Shown: positions 9,200 through 20,460, counted from the first letter of the stretch. The stretch: 64,000 nucleotides of DNA from Hankyongella ginsenosidimutans (GCF_005144965.1 NZ_CP039704.1:744001-808000); one strand, 5' to 3'. Notes: generated from the letters alone by a model not told the origin. Numbers and translations are program-made.

Positions 9200-9953
9200 C
9201 ACGGCCGCACCGGAATGCCGGCCGCGGCAAGTGCCGCCTTGGCTTCTGCGATGCTGTGCTGACCGAAGTGGAAGATGGAGGCGGCAAGCACGGCAGACGC
9301 ATGGCCATCGCGCACGCCGGCAACCAGATGATCGAGCGTGCCGACGCCGCCCGAGGCGATCACCGGCACCGGCACAGCGTCCGCAACCGCGCGGGTCAGC
9401 GCCAGGTCGAAGCCGGTTTTGCGCCATCCCGGTCCATGGAGGTGAGGAGGATTTCGCCCGCACCCAGGCCAGCAACCTCGCGCGCGAACGCGATCGCATC
9501 CAGGCCAGTCGCCGTGCGCCCGCCATGGGTGAAGACTTCCCAGTGGTCGCCGACCTGCTTGGCGTCGATGGCGACGACGATGCACTGGCTGCCGAACTGC
9601 TCGGCCAGCTCGGTGATCAGTCCGGGGCGCTGGACGGCGGCGGTGTTGACCGAGACCTTGTCGGCGCCGGCAAGCAGCAGCTTGCGCACATCGGCCGCTG
9701 TCCGCACGCCGCCGCCGACCGTCAGCGGCATGAAGCACTGATCCGCCGTACGCGAGACCACATCCAGCAGGGTCTCCCGATTGTCGGACGACGCGGTGAT
9801 ATCGAGGAAGCACAGTTCGTCTGCGCCGGCGGCATCATAGAGGCGCGCCTGCTCCACGGGATCGCCGGCATCGACCAGATCGACGAAGTTGACGCCCTTG
9901 ACCACGCGGCCGTCCTTGACATCGAGGCAGGGGATGATGCGGGTCGCGAGCAT
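9199..9953 (-). CDS. hisF: Imidazole glycerol phosphate synthase cyclase subunit HisF (frameshifted)
   Basis: HisF makes imidazole glycerol phosphate and AICAR from PRFAR plus ammonia delivered by His[21 protein letters not shown] carries the first catalytic Asp. [20 protein letters not shown], and after a break near 9413 [11 protein letters not shown] follow. Corrected length is 251 aa, normal for HisF. Its start overlaps the hisA stop (TGATG). It is last in the hisB-hisH-hisA-hisF operon. Confidence 0.95.
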
Positions 9954-10689
9954 CAGGCCGCCCGCGCAAGCGCTTGCGCGAGGTCGATGCGGCCATCGTA
10001 GATCGCCCGGCCGACGATCACGCCATCCAGCGTCCCCGTGCAGTGGGCCTGCGCCGCCTTCACCGCGTCGATGTCGGCCAGGCTGGCCGCGCCGCCCGAG
10101 ACGATGACCGGAATGCGCGTGCGGTCGGCGAGCGCTGCGGACGCTGCAACGTTCACGCCCTTCATCAGGCCGTCGCGGCCGACATCCGTGAACAACACGG
10201 CGGCGACCCCGGCATCCTCGAACCGGGCGGCAAGCTCGGCGATCGACACGGTGGATGCCTCGGCCCAGCCTTGCGTGGTCACAAACCCGTCGCGTGCATC
10301 GACCGCCACCACGACCCGCGCCGGGTAGGCGCGCGCGGCGTCCCGCACCAGTTGCGGATCGGTCATCGCGGCCGTGCCGATCACGACCCGTTCGATGCCA
10401 AGGCCCAGCCAGTGATCGACGGTTGCCCGGGTGCGGATGCCGCCGCCGAGCTGCACCTTGCCGGGAAGGCGGCCAGCACCGCCTCGACCACCGCCGAATT
10501 GACCGGGCGGCCAGCGAACGCGCCGTTCAGGTCGACCACATGCAGCCACTGCGACCCGGCCTGCGCGAACACGCGCGCCTGCCCGGGCGGATCGTCCGAA
10601 AACACGGTGACGCGGTTCATGTCGCCTTCCAGCAGGCGCACGACCTGGCCGTTCTTCAGGTCGATGCAGGGGTAGATGGTGAGGCTCAT
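9953..10689 (-). CDS. hisA: 1-(5-phosphoribosyl)-5-ProFAR isomerase HisA (frameshifted)
   Basis: HisA performs the Amadori isomerisation of ProFAR to [24 protein letters not shown] has the catalytic Asp, and [28 protein letters not shown] and VIVSGGAAS complete the (beta/alpha)8 barrel. One break near 10465 in a G-run (GCCGGGAAGG). Corrected length is 245 aa. It overlaps hisH by ATGA and hisF by TGATG. Confidence 0.95.
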
Positions 10690-11313
10690 GGCCGCCACTC
10701 CAGAAAATTGCGCAGCAGTTCAAGGCCCAGAGCCTGGCTCTTCTCCGGGTGGAACTGCGTGCCGAGGAAGGTGTCAGCGCCGACAACGGCTGCGATATCC
10801 TGCCCGTAATCGGTGGTGGCCAGCACGTGCGCGGGTTCTGCGCCGCCAGGTGATAGCTGTGCACGAAATAGGCGTGGCCGGGTGGCGGCAGCACCGGATG
10901 CGGGCGCGCCGGATGCAGCGCGTTCCAGCCGATGTGCGGGACCTTCAGCGCCGGATCGGCCGGCGACAAGCGCACGACATCGCCCGCAATCCAGCCCAGA
11001 CCCGGATGTTCGCCGTGCTCCAGCCCGCGCGTCGCCAGCAACTGCATGCCGACGCAGATGCCGAGGAACGGCCGGCCCTGCTCCCGCACCGCGCGGTTAA
11101 GGGCCGGGACCATGTCGGGAAGCGCGTGCAGGGCGCTGCTGCACTGGCCGAACGCGCCAACGCCGGGCAGGACGATGCGGTCAGCGGCGGCCAGCTCGGC
11201 GGCTGACCCGACACGCGGATATCGAACGTGCCGTCCGCCACGCGCTCCAGCGCCTTGGCGACGGAGCGCAGGTTGCCGGAGCCGTAATCGATGACGACGA
11301 CGCGCTCGGCCAA
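10686..11313 (-). CDS. hisH: Imidazole glycerol phosphate synthase glutaminase subunit HisH (two frameshifts)
   Basis: HisH is a class I glutamine amidotransferase that feeds ammonia to His[25 protein letters not shown] (nucleophile Cys) and, in the final frame, [15 protein letters not shown] (catalytic His and Glu) are present. Breaks lie near 11200 and 10835. The start is taken as TTG 11313, four nucleotides after the hisB stop; no ATG is available in frame. Length about 209 aa. Confidence 0.92.
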
Positions 11314-11317
11314 CGGC

Positions 11318-11921
11318 TTACAGACTCCCGCCCAGCGTGCCCTTGGTCGAGGGGATGCTGTCCGCCTTGCGCGGGTCGATGCTGATCGCCGTGCGCAGGG
11401 CGCGCGCCAGCGCCTTGTAGCAGCTCTCGACGATGTGATGATTGTTCTCGCCGTAGAGGTTTTCCACGTGCAGCGTGATACCGGCGGCCTGGGCGAAGGC
11501 CTGGAACCATTCCTTGAACAGTTCCGTGTCCATCTCGCCGAGCTTGTCGCGGCTGAACCCGACCTTCCAGACCAGGTAGGGGCGGCGGGAAACATCCAGC
11601 GCGACGCGGGTCAGGGTCTCGTCCATCGGGATCAGCGCGTCGGCATAGCGCACGATGCCCTTCAGGTCGCCGAGCGCCTGGGCCACCGCCTCGCCGATGG
11701 CGATGCCGGTGTCCTCGGTGGTGTGGTGGAAGTCGATGTGCAGGTCACCGACCGCCTTGACGTCGAGGTCGATCAGGCTGTGCCGCGAGCTGCTCCAGCA
11801 TGTGGTCGAGGAAGCCGATGCCGGTCGAGACATTGTAGACGCCGGTGCCGTCCAGGTTGACCCGGACCTCGATCGAGGTCTCCTTGGTGGCGCGGCGCAC
11901 GCTTGCGATACGGTCTTGCAT
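11318..11921 (-). CDS. hisB: Imidazoleglycerol-phosphate dehydratase HisB (frameshifted)
   Basis: HisB dehydrates imidazole glycerol phosphate, using two Mn sites. From ATG 11921 the N-terminus reads [19 protein letters not shown] and [12 protein letters not shown]; after a 2-nt loss near 11782 (CAGCTC|GCGG) the second frame has [25 protein letters not shown] and [12 protein letters not shown]. The His/Glu metal ligands are all there. Length about 201 aa, a monofunctional HisB. First gene of the operon; 62 bp separate it from the divergent helicase gene. Confidence 0.94.
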
Positions 11922-11983
11922 GCTGTGCTGTTATCCCCGCCGCCCCGGCTTGCCAAGGGGCGCGCGACGCTTAGAAGCAGGAC

Positions 11984-14745
11984 ATGACCGCTGACTCGCG
12001 CACACTGCTGCCCAACCCCGCGCTCGCCGCCGGCTGGGACGGCCTGTGGGTCGCGCGCGCGGGCGAACCCGCGCAGCCGATCGCACGCGGGGCCGCGCTG
12101 CGGCTGGTCGCCGACACGCCGGTGCTGATGATCAATGCGCCGCTGGCCGCCAGCCGGATCGGCGCGCCGCAGATCTCCGGCTTAGACCTGCTGGAGCTGT
12201 TCGCCTTCGCGCGGCCGGCGCAGTTCGTCGTGCCGAGCGCGCGCGGCCTGGCGCTGGCGCTGCGCCTTGCGCCGCCGCTGACCCTGGAAGACGAACCGGC
12301 CGCCCTGTTCGCGATCGCGCAGGCGCTGCTGGACGAAATCGGCGCGTCCGGCTGGCGCTACGCCGCCGGCGCTTATGGCGCGGCGGTCGCGCTCAACCGC
12401 CTGAAATGGCCGTGGGGACCGCTGGTGACAGCGCGGGTCCCTGCCCTGCAACAGTCGAGAAACCGCTGTTCCAGGCGCTCCCGGAATGGCAGGAACCGGC
12501 GCCGCGGCCGGCACCGCGCACGGTCGAACTTGCCGAGCCGCAGGTGCTGAACGAACTGGCCCGCACTGTCGGCGCGGCAGCGGAGCCACGCGCGAGCCAG
12601 CGCGCCTACGCCCGGGCGGTCGCTGCCGCGTTCCAGCCGCGCGCGGTGGCGGGACAGCCGACCCTCGCGCTCGCCGAGGCGGGAACCGGCACCGGCAAGA
12701 CGCTCGGCTATCTGGCGCCGGCGCGGCTGTGGGCCGAGGCGGCGGGCGGCACGGTGTGGATTTCCACCTACACCAAAGCGCTGCAACGCCAGCTCGCCCA
12801 GGAACTGAAGCGCGTCTACCCCGACCCTGCGGACTATGCGGCGCGCGTTGTCGTGCGCAAGGGTCGGGAGAATTACCTGTGCCTGCTGAACCTCGAGGAT
12901 GCCGTGCAGGGCGCTTCACGGGCCGCGCAGCGGTGCTGGCGCAGCTTGTCGCCCGCTGGGCGCGCTTCACGCGGGACGGCGACATGGTCGGCGGCGACTT
13001 GCCCGGCTGGCTGACGGGACTGTTCGGCATGGGACGGATGGCCGCACTCTCCGACCGACGCGGCGAATGCGTCTATGCCGGCTGCCCGCATTATCGCCGC
13101 TGCTTCATCGAGGCCGCGATCGCCCGCTCGGCGGCGGCCGACATCGTGGTCGCCAACCACGCGCTGGTGATGATGAACGCCGCGCGCGGCCGTGCCGAGG
13201 GCCTCGGGCTGACCCGGCTCGTGTTCGACGAGGGCCACCATCTGTTCGAGGCCGCCGACTCGACCTTCGCCGTTCGCCTGTCCGGTGGTGAGGCGCTGGA
13301 ACTGCGGCGCTGGCTGCTGGGGCCGGAGGGCGGACGCACGCGCGGTCGCCGGCGCGGGCTGGAAACGCGCCTATCCGAACTTGGCATGGAGGACCCGGCG
13401 GCAGCGGAGGCCCTCGGTGCGACCCTGAAGGCGGCACAGGCGCTGCCCGGCGACCAGTGGCTGGCGCGTCTGGCCGAGGGCGCACCCTACGGCCCGCTGG
13501 AAGCGCTGCTCGGCGCTGTCCGCGAGACCGTGCTCGCCCGCGCGGAGGAGGCCGACAGCGGCTACGGGCTGGAAGCGGACCTTGCCGCCCCGCCGCCCCG
13601 CCTGATCGATGCAGCGCAGGCGGCGGCACAGGCAATCGAGGCGCTGATCAAACCCATGCGGGTGCTGGCCGGCCGGATCGAGGCGCTGCTGGAGGAGCAG
13701 CCGGAGTGGCTGGAGGCGGCGCTGCGCTCCCGGTTGGAGGGCGCGCGCCTGGGGCTCGACTACCGGCAGCAGATGCTTGCGGCCTGGCTGGCGCTGCTGG
13801 CGCGGATCGGCGGCGCGCCGGACCCGGACTTCGTCGACTGGCTGGCGCTCGAGCGTGTCGACTCGCGCGAGCTGGACGTAGCGCTGTGCCGGCACTGGCT
13901 CGACCCGACCCGGCCGCTCGCCACCACGGTGTACCAGCCGGCGCATGGCGTTGCGATCACCTCTGCCACCCTGCGCGACCCGCCGGCGATCCGGCAGCCG
14001 GACCAGGGCTGGGACCAGGCGCAGGCGCGGGTCGGCGCCCGCCATGTCGCCGCGCGCGTGCAGACTTCAGCCGCCGCCTCACCGTTCGATTACGCGTCCG
14101 CCGCGCGGGTACTGGTGGTGACCGACGTCAAGCGCGGCGACGTCGCCCAGCTTGCCGGCGCCTATCGCAGCCTGATCGAGGCAGCCGGCGGCGGCGCGCT
14201 TGGGCTGTTCACGGCGATCGCCCGGCTGAAGGCGGTGCATGCCCGGATCGCCGAGCCTCTGACCGCGAACGGCCTGCCGGTGCTCGCCCAGCACATCGAT
14301 CCTCTCGACGCCGGCACGCTGGTCGATCTGTTCCGCGCCGACCGGCATGCCTCGCTGCTCGGGACCGATGCGCTGCGCGACGGCGTCGACGTGCCGGGCG
14401 AGGCGCTGCGGCTGGCGATTCTGAGGGCATCCCTGGTCCCGCCCGACCCTGCTGCACGCCGCACGCCGGGCTGCGGCCGGCGATGCCGCCTATGAAGACC
14501 GGGCGACCCGGGCGCGGCTGGCGCAGGCGTTCGGGCGGCTGATCCGCCGCGCCGGCGACCGCGGCGTGTTCGTGCTGATCGGCGCTGCCACGCCCAGCCG
14601 GCTGCTGGACGCGTTTCCCGTGCCCGCCGAGCGCGTGGCCCTCGCCGATGCCTGCCGGATCGTGACGCGCTTTCTCAGCCATGACTTGCAGGCGACGCCA
14701 AGCTTGCCTAGACCGGGGCATTCCCCACGCGCCGAGGACGCATGA
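11984..14745 (+). CDS. DinG/Rad3-like superfamily 2 ATP-dependent helicase (three frameshifts)
   Basis: About 920 aa after correction. Walker A is [15 protein letters not shown] (near residue 230). A cysteine-rich segment [12 protein letters not shown] (near 362) with an upstream Cys fits the 4Fe-4S domain of XPD/DinG helicases. The Walker B is VFDEGHHLF (near 415), and TSATLRD and [12 protein letters not shown] are the C-terminal helicase motifs. Such enzymes unwind 5'-3' and resolve R-loops or flaps. Breaks fall near 12448, 12905 and 14440. A long N-terminal extension of about 180 aa is unassigned. The next gene starts inside its stop (ATGA). Confidence 0.88.
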
Positions 14746-15173
14746 CCGGACAGCCGATTACCCTGCAGACCGCGCTGATCTACCTGATGATCGTTGTTGC
14801 CGGTGCCGACCAGGAACTGCAGCAGACCGAGATGACCCGCATCGGCCAGATCGTCCGGCGTTATCCGGTATTCGAGGAATTCAACGTCGAGACCATGATC
14901 CCGGCGATGCGCGACTGCGCCGACATCCTGTCCCGCGATGACGGCCTCGCGACCGTGTTCGGGCTGATCCGCAGCGCCATCGATGCAGACTGGGCGGAAA
15001 CCGCCTATTGCGTCGCCTGCGACGTGGCCGCCGCGGACGGCAGCCTGCGCACCCTGGAACGGCGCATCCTCGATACCGTGCGCTCGACGCTTGGCGTCGA
15101 ACGGCTGGCGGCGGCAGCGATCGAACGCGCAACCGCCGCGCGCTGGCGTCGGCCGACAGCGGACAGCCGGTAA
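14742..15173 (+). CDS. TerB-like (tellurite resistance TerB family) protein
   Basis: Intact 143-aa all-helical protein. Acidic helices ALIYLMIVVAGADQELQQTE and AYCVACDVAAADGSLRTLE, spaced about 75 residues apart, are the duplicated TerB motif that binds divalent metal through Asp/Glu. Function outside ter operons is unclear; single genes like this are common in alphaproteobacteria. Translationally coupled to the helicase gene upstream by ATGA. Confidence 0.82.
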   Translation: MTGQPITLQTALIYLMIVVAGADQELQQTEMTRIGQIVRRYPVFEEFNVETMIPAMRDCADILSRDDGLATVFGLIRSAIDADWAETAYCVACDVAAADGSLRTLERRILDTVRSTLGVERLAAAAIERATAARWRRPTADSR

Positions 15174-15178
15174 GACCC

Positions 15179-15723
15179 ATGCGCACCCTGTTCCTTCTCC
15201 GCCACGCGAAGTCGGACTGGGACGATCCCAACCTGCCGGATTTCGACCGCCCGCTGGCGCTGCGCGGCCGCGACGCCGCCATCCGCATGGGCGTCTACTG
15301 GCGGCAGGCGGGGCTGCATGTCGACCTGGTGCTGTCCTCGCCGTCCATGCGCACCCGCCAGACCCTGGCGCTCATGGAGGGGCAAACGGCGGACCGCTGA
15401 GCGCTGGCCAGCCGGCTGCCTTCGACGACCAGCTTTACCTCGCCAGCCCCTCGACCCTCGCGCTGATCCTCGAGGAGCTGCCGGACGACGCCGTTCATGT
15501 GCTGCTGATCGGGCACAACCCCGGCTTCGAGGAAACCGCGCTGGCGCTGAGCGGCAGCGCCGAGACCGGACTGATGGCCAAACTGCACGACAAGTTCCCG
15601 ACCGGGGCACTCGCGCGCATCGACCTGCCGATCGCGCGCTGGCGCGACCTGAGCCTGAAGGCCGGGCATCTGGCGCTGTTCCTGCGCCCCGTCGACCTCG
15701 ACGTTACCCTGCCGGCGGATTGA
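15179..15723 (+). CDS. SixA-like histidine phosphatase (frameshifted)
   Basis: The RHG catalytic motif LFLLRHAKSDW and, after a break near 15390, LLIGHNPGFEE with the second catalytic His match the SixA/phosphohistidine phosphatase branch of the histidine phosphatase superfamily. VDLVLSSPSMRTRQTL is the usual middle segment. Corrected length is about 181 aa. The starting ATG is 5 nt after the TerB-like stop, so the two probably share a transcript with the helicase. Confidence 0.88.
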
Positions 15724-15795
15724 CGCCATAGCGAACGGACCCACTGTCTCCATGGTCGAGGGCTTGGCCTGATCGTCATCGCGGGGCGGCAGGCT

Positions 15796-16475
15796 TCAGC
15801 CTGGCGGCTGGTGCAGCCACCAGCTGCGCTCGTTGATGGAGTAGATCGGTCGGTAATGGACGATCAGCCGATCCGGCAGCACTTCCCCGATCTGGTTGTC
15901 GAGGATCAGGTAGCCATCCCCGCTCGCAACCGCCAGGATCGCGTGCGGCACACCCAGATTCTCGTCCTGCAGCACGACGATGCGCATCTCGTCGATGGAA
16001 TAGCCGAGCGCCTTCAGGGCCATGTACTTGGCGATCGCATAGTCCTCGCAGTCGCCGTTGCGGGCGAGAAACTGCCGCACCGCCGCCCAATAGTCCGGCA
16101 CGCCCCAGTTCTCCGGGTCCGTGATGTAGCGATGACCGTTCAGGGCCTTGTTGATCAGGCGTAGTTGCTCGAGCCGGGGCAGCTTGCGCGCCTCGGCCAG
16201 CAGGTCCGGGAAGCTTGGGCGCGCGCAGATCGGCGAGCCGGGCCGGCACGCGCCGCTGGTCGCCAGCACAGCATCCGCGCCCGGCGGCGGCGCGACCGGC
16301 TCCGGCGCTGTCGGCGGCGGACCGCGGCGCTCACGCGCCAGCATGTCCAGCCATTTCGGGAACTGCTCGACGGACGCGAACTGCCGCTCCGGCGCGCCGA
16401 ACAAGGTGCGCGCGGACGCAGGCACCGCTGCGGCGAAACACGCGACGCACAGCAAAGGAAGATGCGCGCGACCAT
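15796..16475 (-). CDS. LapG-like periplasmic transglutaminase-type cysteine protease (BTLCP)
   Basis: About 225 aa. The signal peptide starts MVARIF at 16475 and needs one T restored near 16455 to reach LLCVACFAAAVPASAR; without that repair only a TTG start at 16455 is available. The catalytic triad is visible: Cys in NGDCEDYA, His in GVPHAILAV, Asp in LILDNQ, typical of bacterial transglutaminase-like cysteine proteinases (LapG). Known LapG cuts the N-terminus of a surface adhesin unless held by an inner-membrane c-di-GMP receptor. The adjacent divergent gene encodes a plausible receptor, and an adhesin-like gene lies at 53325. Confidence 0.85.
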
Positions 16476-16538
16476 GCTTGGCTTTTGCCCGCAGGTCTTT
16501 AAGAAATAGCTAAAGTTTCGCAGGAGCACGCCCGCGCC

Positions 16539-18449
16539 ATGACGCAACCGACACCGCGTCGCCAGACCGTCCTCGCCCTTGTCGGCCTCGGCCTCGCCTA
16601 TGCGCTGGCGCTGGCTTTCGGCCTGCGCAGCGCCGAACTCGAGCGCAGCCGCGACATCGCCGCACTCGGGCAGCAACATGCGCTGGTGGCCGCCAGCCGG
16701 GCGGAAGCCGTGAGCGGCTGGGTCCAGGAGACCCGGGATCAACTGGCAGCACTCGCCGACAACCCGGCTGTACGGCTTTACACGCTCGGCGCCAGCAGCA
16801 GCGGCGACCCGCGCGCGGCCGCCGGTCAGGCGCAGTATCTGGAGAGCCTGCTGAACGCGACCGCCGCCCGCGCCGGCTTCGGCGTCGCCCGCATCGCCGT
16901 GCGCGCCGACGTGCCGGTGCCGGAGGCGCCGGGCATCGCCGTACTCGACCCCGCTGGCCGGCTGATCGCGCGCGCCGGCGGGCCGCTGCCGCGATTGGCG
17001 CAGGGCTTCGATGCGCACAAGCCGAGGCTCTCCGTGGCCATGCTCGGCGGACAGGCGGCCCTGAGCGCCACCCAACCGATCCTGCGGCTGCAGGACGATA
17101 CCGGCGCTCCGGTCGGTCTGCTCTATGCCGTACGCCTGCTGGACGAGGGGCTGGCGCGGCGGCTGCGTCAGCCCGGCGACCCCTATGCGAGCGGACGGAC
17201 GATCCTGGTCGACGCCAGGGGCACGCCGCTGCTGGCGCCGGGAACCGAGGATCCGGCGCAGGCGCTGCCGGAGGCGATCCGCAAGGCGCTGCCCCGCGAC
17301 GGCAAACCCTGGATCAGCGCCGACAGCACCGCCGCCTATCAACCGCTCGCTATCGGCGGACTTGGCGTCGTGCGCGTGGTCGATGCCGATGAAGCCTTGC
17401 AGGAAGCCAATGAACGCCGGCGGCTGAAAAGCCTGGGCTGGATTTCCGGCATAAGCTGGCTGGCGGCGGTGCTGCTGCTGCTGTGGCGGCACGGCGCGGC
17501 ACAGCGGGCGACAAGCGCTGCACGCGACGCCGAAGCCGCAACCGCGCGCGAAGGGCGCGCCCGCCTGTTCCTGCAGGAGATCGCAGACAGGCAGCAGGCG
17601 CTCATCCTGGTCGGGGATGCGGACGACCAGCTGGAATTCTCCAACGCGCGCGCCCGCGTTGCCCTGCATCTGGGCCAGGACGCGCGCGGCGTGCCGCTTG
17701 CCAGCCTGTTCGGCGCGGAAGCCGAGACGGTTGCCGGGCTGCTGGCGGCACTGCGCGCGACGGCGAGCGCTGCCGGACCGGCGCGGCTCAGCCTCGGCGG
17801 GCGGTCGGTCAGCCTCAGCGCGCTGCCGATGGCCGACGGGCAGAGCCTGCTGGTCGGCGACGACGTGACCGACGTGCTGGCGGCCGAAGCGCGCCGCGCC
17901 ACCGCCATGACGGCACTGGTGACCTTGCTGACCGGGCTGATCGACGCGCGCGACCCCGCCTCGACCGCGCACTCGCTGAAAGTCTCGCGCCTGGCGGTGC
18001 TGGTCGGCACGGCGCTGGGGCTGAGCGAGGCGGAGCGCGCGACCTTGCAACTGGCCGGGCAACTGATGAACCTCGGCAAGATGCTGGTGCCAGCCGAAAT
18101 CCTCACCAAGGCTGGGCCGCTCGATGCGCAGGAGCAGAGCATCGTCCAGAGCGCGGTCGCGCGGGCGGCGGACATGCTGGCACCGGTGCCGTTCGACCTG
18201 CCGGTGGTCGAGGTGATCCGCGGCCTGAACTCCGTCTCGCCGCCGCTGCCGGCGCGCATCCTGCGGCTTGTGAACGCCTATGTCAGCATGGTCAGCCCGC
18301 GCGCCTTCCGTGCCGCGCTGCCGCACGATGCCGCGCTCGATATCCTGCGCGCCAAGGCGACCCCGGCCGATGCGCCGGCAATCGCCGCCATCGCTCAGAG
18401 CATGGAGACGGATGCCGGACGCAGCGCGCTCGAGGCGTCATCGCGCTGA
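16539..18449 (+). CDS. Membrane sensor with degenerate HD-GYP domain
   Basis: Intact, 636 aa. TM1 is about residues 10-30, a periplasmic region of about 270 residues resembles a double-Cache sensor, TM2 (WLAAVLLLLW) is near 305-320, then a PAS-like region and an HD-type domain from about 445. The domain keeps AHSLKVSRLA but has LMNLGKM where active enzymes have LHDIGK. The HHE...GYP loop is missing, leading straight to PLPARILRLVNAY. It is therefore unlikely to hydrolyse c-di-GMP and may bind ligand only. Start codons of this gene and the LapG-like gene are 63 nt apart. Confidence 0.85.
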   Translation: MTQPTPRRQTVLALVGLGLAYALALAFGLRSAELERSRDIAALGQQHALVAASRAEAVSGWVQETRDQLAALADNPAVRLYTLGASSSGDPRAAAGQAQYLESLLNATAARAGFGVARIAVRADVPVPEAPGIAVLDPAGRLIARAGGPLPRLAQGFDAHKPRLSVAMLGGQAALSATQPILRLQDDTGAPVGLLYAVRLLDEGLARRLRQPGDPYASGRTILVDARGTPLLAPGTEDPAQALPEAIRKALPRDGKPWISADSTAAYQPLAIGGLGVVRVVDADEALQEANERRRLKSLGWISGISWLAAVLLLLWRHGAAQRATSAARDAEAATAREGRARLFLQEIADRQQALILVGDADDQLEFSNARARVALHLGQDARGVPLASLFGAEAETVAGLLAALRATASAAGPARLSLGGRSVSLSALPMADGQSLLVGDDVTDVLAAEARRATAMTALVTLLTGLIDARDPASTAHSLKVSRLAVLVGTALGLSEAERATLQLAGQLMNLGKMLVPAEILTKAGPLDAQEQSIVQSAVARAADMLAPVPFDLPVVEVIRGLNSVSPPLPARILRLVNAYVSMVSPRAFRAALPHDAALDILRAKATPADAPAIAAIAQSMETDAGRSALEASSR

Positions 18450-18867
18450 AAACGCAGCCGCTCGGCGGCGCGACGCGCGAAACGCAGGGTCTCCGCCTTG
18501 CGCCGGGCGGGCGCAAGCGGCGTGCTGACCGGGGCGCGCAGCTCCACTGCCTCGAACCGGTCCGCGCGGATCAGGCCGACCCGCTGCGGCTGAAACGCCG
18601 CCGCTTCCAGCAGCGCAGCATCGAGCGACGGCGGGACGGCAAACCAGAACCGATCACAATAGTCCAGATAATCTGGCCACTTGGCGTCGCCCGCAAGTCT
18701 GCGACGCTGACCTTGATCTCGACGATGGCGAGCGCACCCGCGGCGTCGACACCCAGCAGATCGGCGCGGCGGCCGTTACCGAGTGTCGCTTCGCTGAGCA
18801 CGGCATAGCCCATCGCCGACAGCAGTCGGCCGACGCTGCGATCCAGATCGGCGGCAGTGAAGCTCAT
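18395..18867 (-). CDS. mmcB: MmcB family DNA repair protein (frameshifted)
   Basis: From ATG 18867 (MSFTAADLDRSV) the PD-(D/E)xK-like core is visible: RADLLGVD then IVEIKVSVADL. After a break near 18690 the other frame gives WPDYLDYCDRFWFAVPP and continues through FEAVELRAPV to a stop at 18395. The corrected length of about 158 aa is normal. MmcB in Caulobacter is an SOS- or damage-linked repair nuclease homologue. The 3' end overlaps the converging sensor gene by 55 nt. Confidence 0.82.
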
Positions 18868-18923
18868 GGGGAACAATCCGGCATTAAAACCGGAACAGAA
18901 AGGAACAAAACCCGCGACAGGAG

Positions 18924-20359
18924 TCAACCCGAAAACGCCTCACCCATGCGGCGGATGGCGGCGATCTTGGCCTCGAACGGCGACCAGTCGTCGGCGCGGT
19001 CGATGGCGGCCCATAGCGTCTCGACCTCGTCGATCAGCAGGCTGCAGGGGCGGAGTCGGCCCAGTAAGGATGGTCGAGCGCCACGACGGGCTCAAGCGCC
19101 AGCAGCCGGTCGAGCGCGGCCTGGAACGGGGCCGATGCATAGGCCGCCGCCGCCGGCGACGCTGCCGCCCGGCCGCGCGACAGGGCACCGCCGCGCCAGT
19201 CGAAATAGAAGCGGTCGGGCGGCAGGCCGGTCTCTGCCAGCGCAGCGTCGATGGCGGTCAGGGTCGCGATGTTCTCCGCATGCGCCGCCGCCGGTGCAAC
19301 ACCCAGACGCGCGCAGACCCCGGCCACCATCGCCGCCTCGAAGCGCGCCGGGAACGTCTCCAGCGCTGGAACCAGCGCCGTGCGATCGACGATCAGCAGC
19401 AGCGCCTTGGCCAGTTGGTAGAGGTTCCAGTGCAGCGCCTCCGGCTGGCGACCATAGCTGTAAAGACCGTGATGATCGAAATAGGCCGCGGTGAAATTGG
19501 GGTCGAGACGGGGTGTAAAGCGATAGGGGCCGTAGTCGAAGCTCTCGCCGGTGATGTTGATGTTGTCCGTATTCAGCACCCCGTGGACGAAGCCCGCCGC
19601 CATGTAGCTGGCGACCAGCCGGGCGGCGTTGGCGACCACGGCATCCAGGAAGCGCGCCACCCGGTCCTCCAGCGCGCCGTCCGCCGTGCGGTCAAGCAGA
19701 TGGACCAGGCAATAATCCACGAGGCGGGCCATGGCGTCCTGCTCCGCGTGGAAGGCCAGCCGCTGAAACGTGCCATAGCGGATATGGCTGTGCGACAGAC
19801 GCACCAGAACCGCCGAACGGGTCGGCGACGGCTCGTCGTTGCGCTCCAGCGCCTCGCCGGTCTCGATCAGGAGAAGCTCTTGGAGGTATAGACGCCCAGC
19901 GCCTCCAGCATTTCGGTCGCCAGCACCTCGCGCATGCCGCCCTTGAGCGTCAGTCGTCCGTCGCCGAAGCGGCTGTAGGGCGTTTGACCCGAACCTTTGG
20001 TCCCAAGGTCGAGCAGACGGCCATCCGCCAGATCGCGCAGCTGGGCATGAAGGAAACCGCGACCGTCGCCGATATCCGGGTTGTAGGTGCGGAACTGGTG
20101 GCCGTGATACCGCAGCGCCAGCGGCTCCGGCAGGGAGCCCGGCAGCGGCTTGAAGCGGCCGAAATGGTCGATCCAGGCTTGATCGTCCAGACCGTCGAGG
20201 CCGACGCGCGCCGCCCAGTCCTGGTTGCGGAAGCGCAGGATGTGCCGGGGAAGGCCGCCGGCCGCACGGGGTCATAGAAGGGATCGCCGAGGCGAAGGAT
20301 CGCCGTTTCCGGCAGGGGCTGGCGGGCTGCATCACCCTGATGTAGCGTCTCGAACGCAT
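18924..20359 (-). CDS. selO: Protein adenylyltransferase SelO (YdiU/UPF0061; frameshifted)
   Basis: SelO is a pseudokinase that transfers AMP to proteins in redox control. [57 protein letters not shown] and SFDYGPYRF are the family hallmarks. Several breaks are visible (near 20235, 20110, 19985, 19880 and 19040); the last frame ends [10 protein letters not shown] at 18924. Start is uncertain: ATG 20359 needs one base restored to reach [13 protein letters not shown], while an in-frame GTG exists at 20435. About 480 aa. Divergent from ald. Confidence 0.85.
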
Positions 20360-20460
20360 GGTCGCCAGTACCGCATCGGCCACTGTTTTCTTGCCAAGTC
20401 GAGAAATTTTCGTACAAGCGCGCAGTGTCTGGCACGCGACTCTATCATGGGGAGAAAGAT

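Noticed and set aside
9199-11921. Loss of the his operon by pseudogene formation, since all four genes are interrupted.
   Set aside because: Catalytic motifs are intact on both sides of each break and the same type of break hits essential genes such as prmA, so consensus errors are more likely.
16155-18326. A 723-codon minus-strand frame opposite the HD-GYP-like sensor gene.
   Set aside because: Low-complexity Arg/Gln/Gly/His composition; the plus-strand frame has clear membrane, PAS-like and HD-type features.
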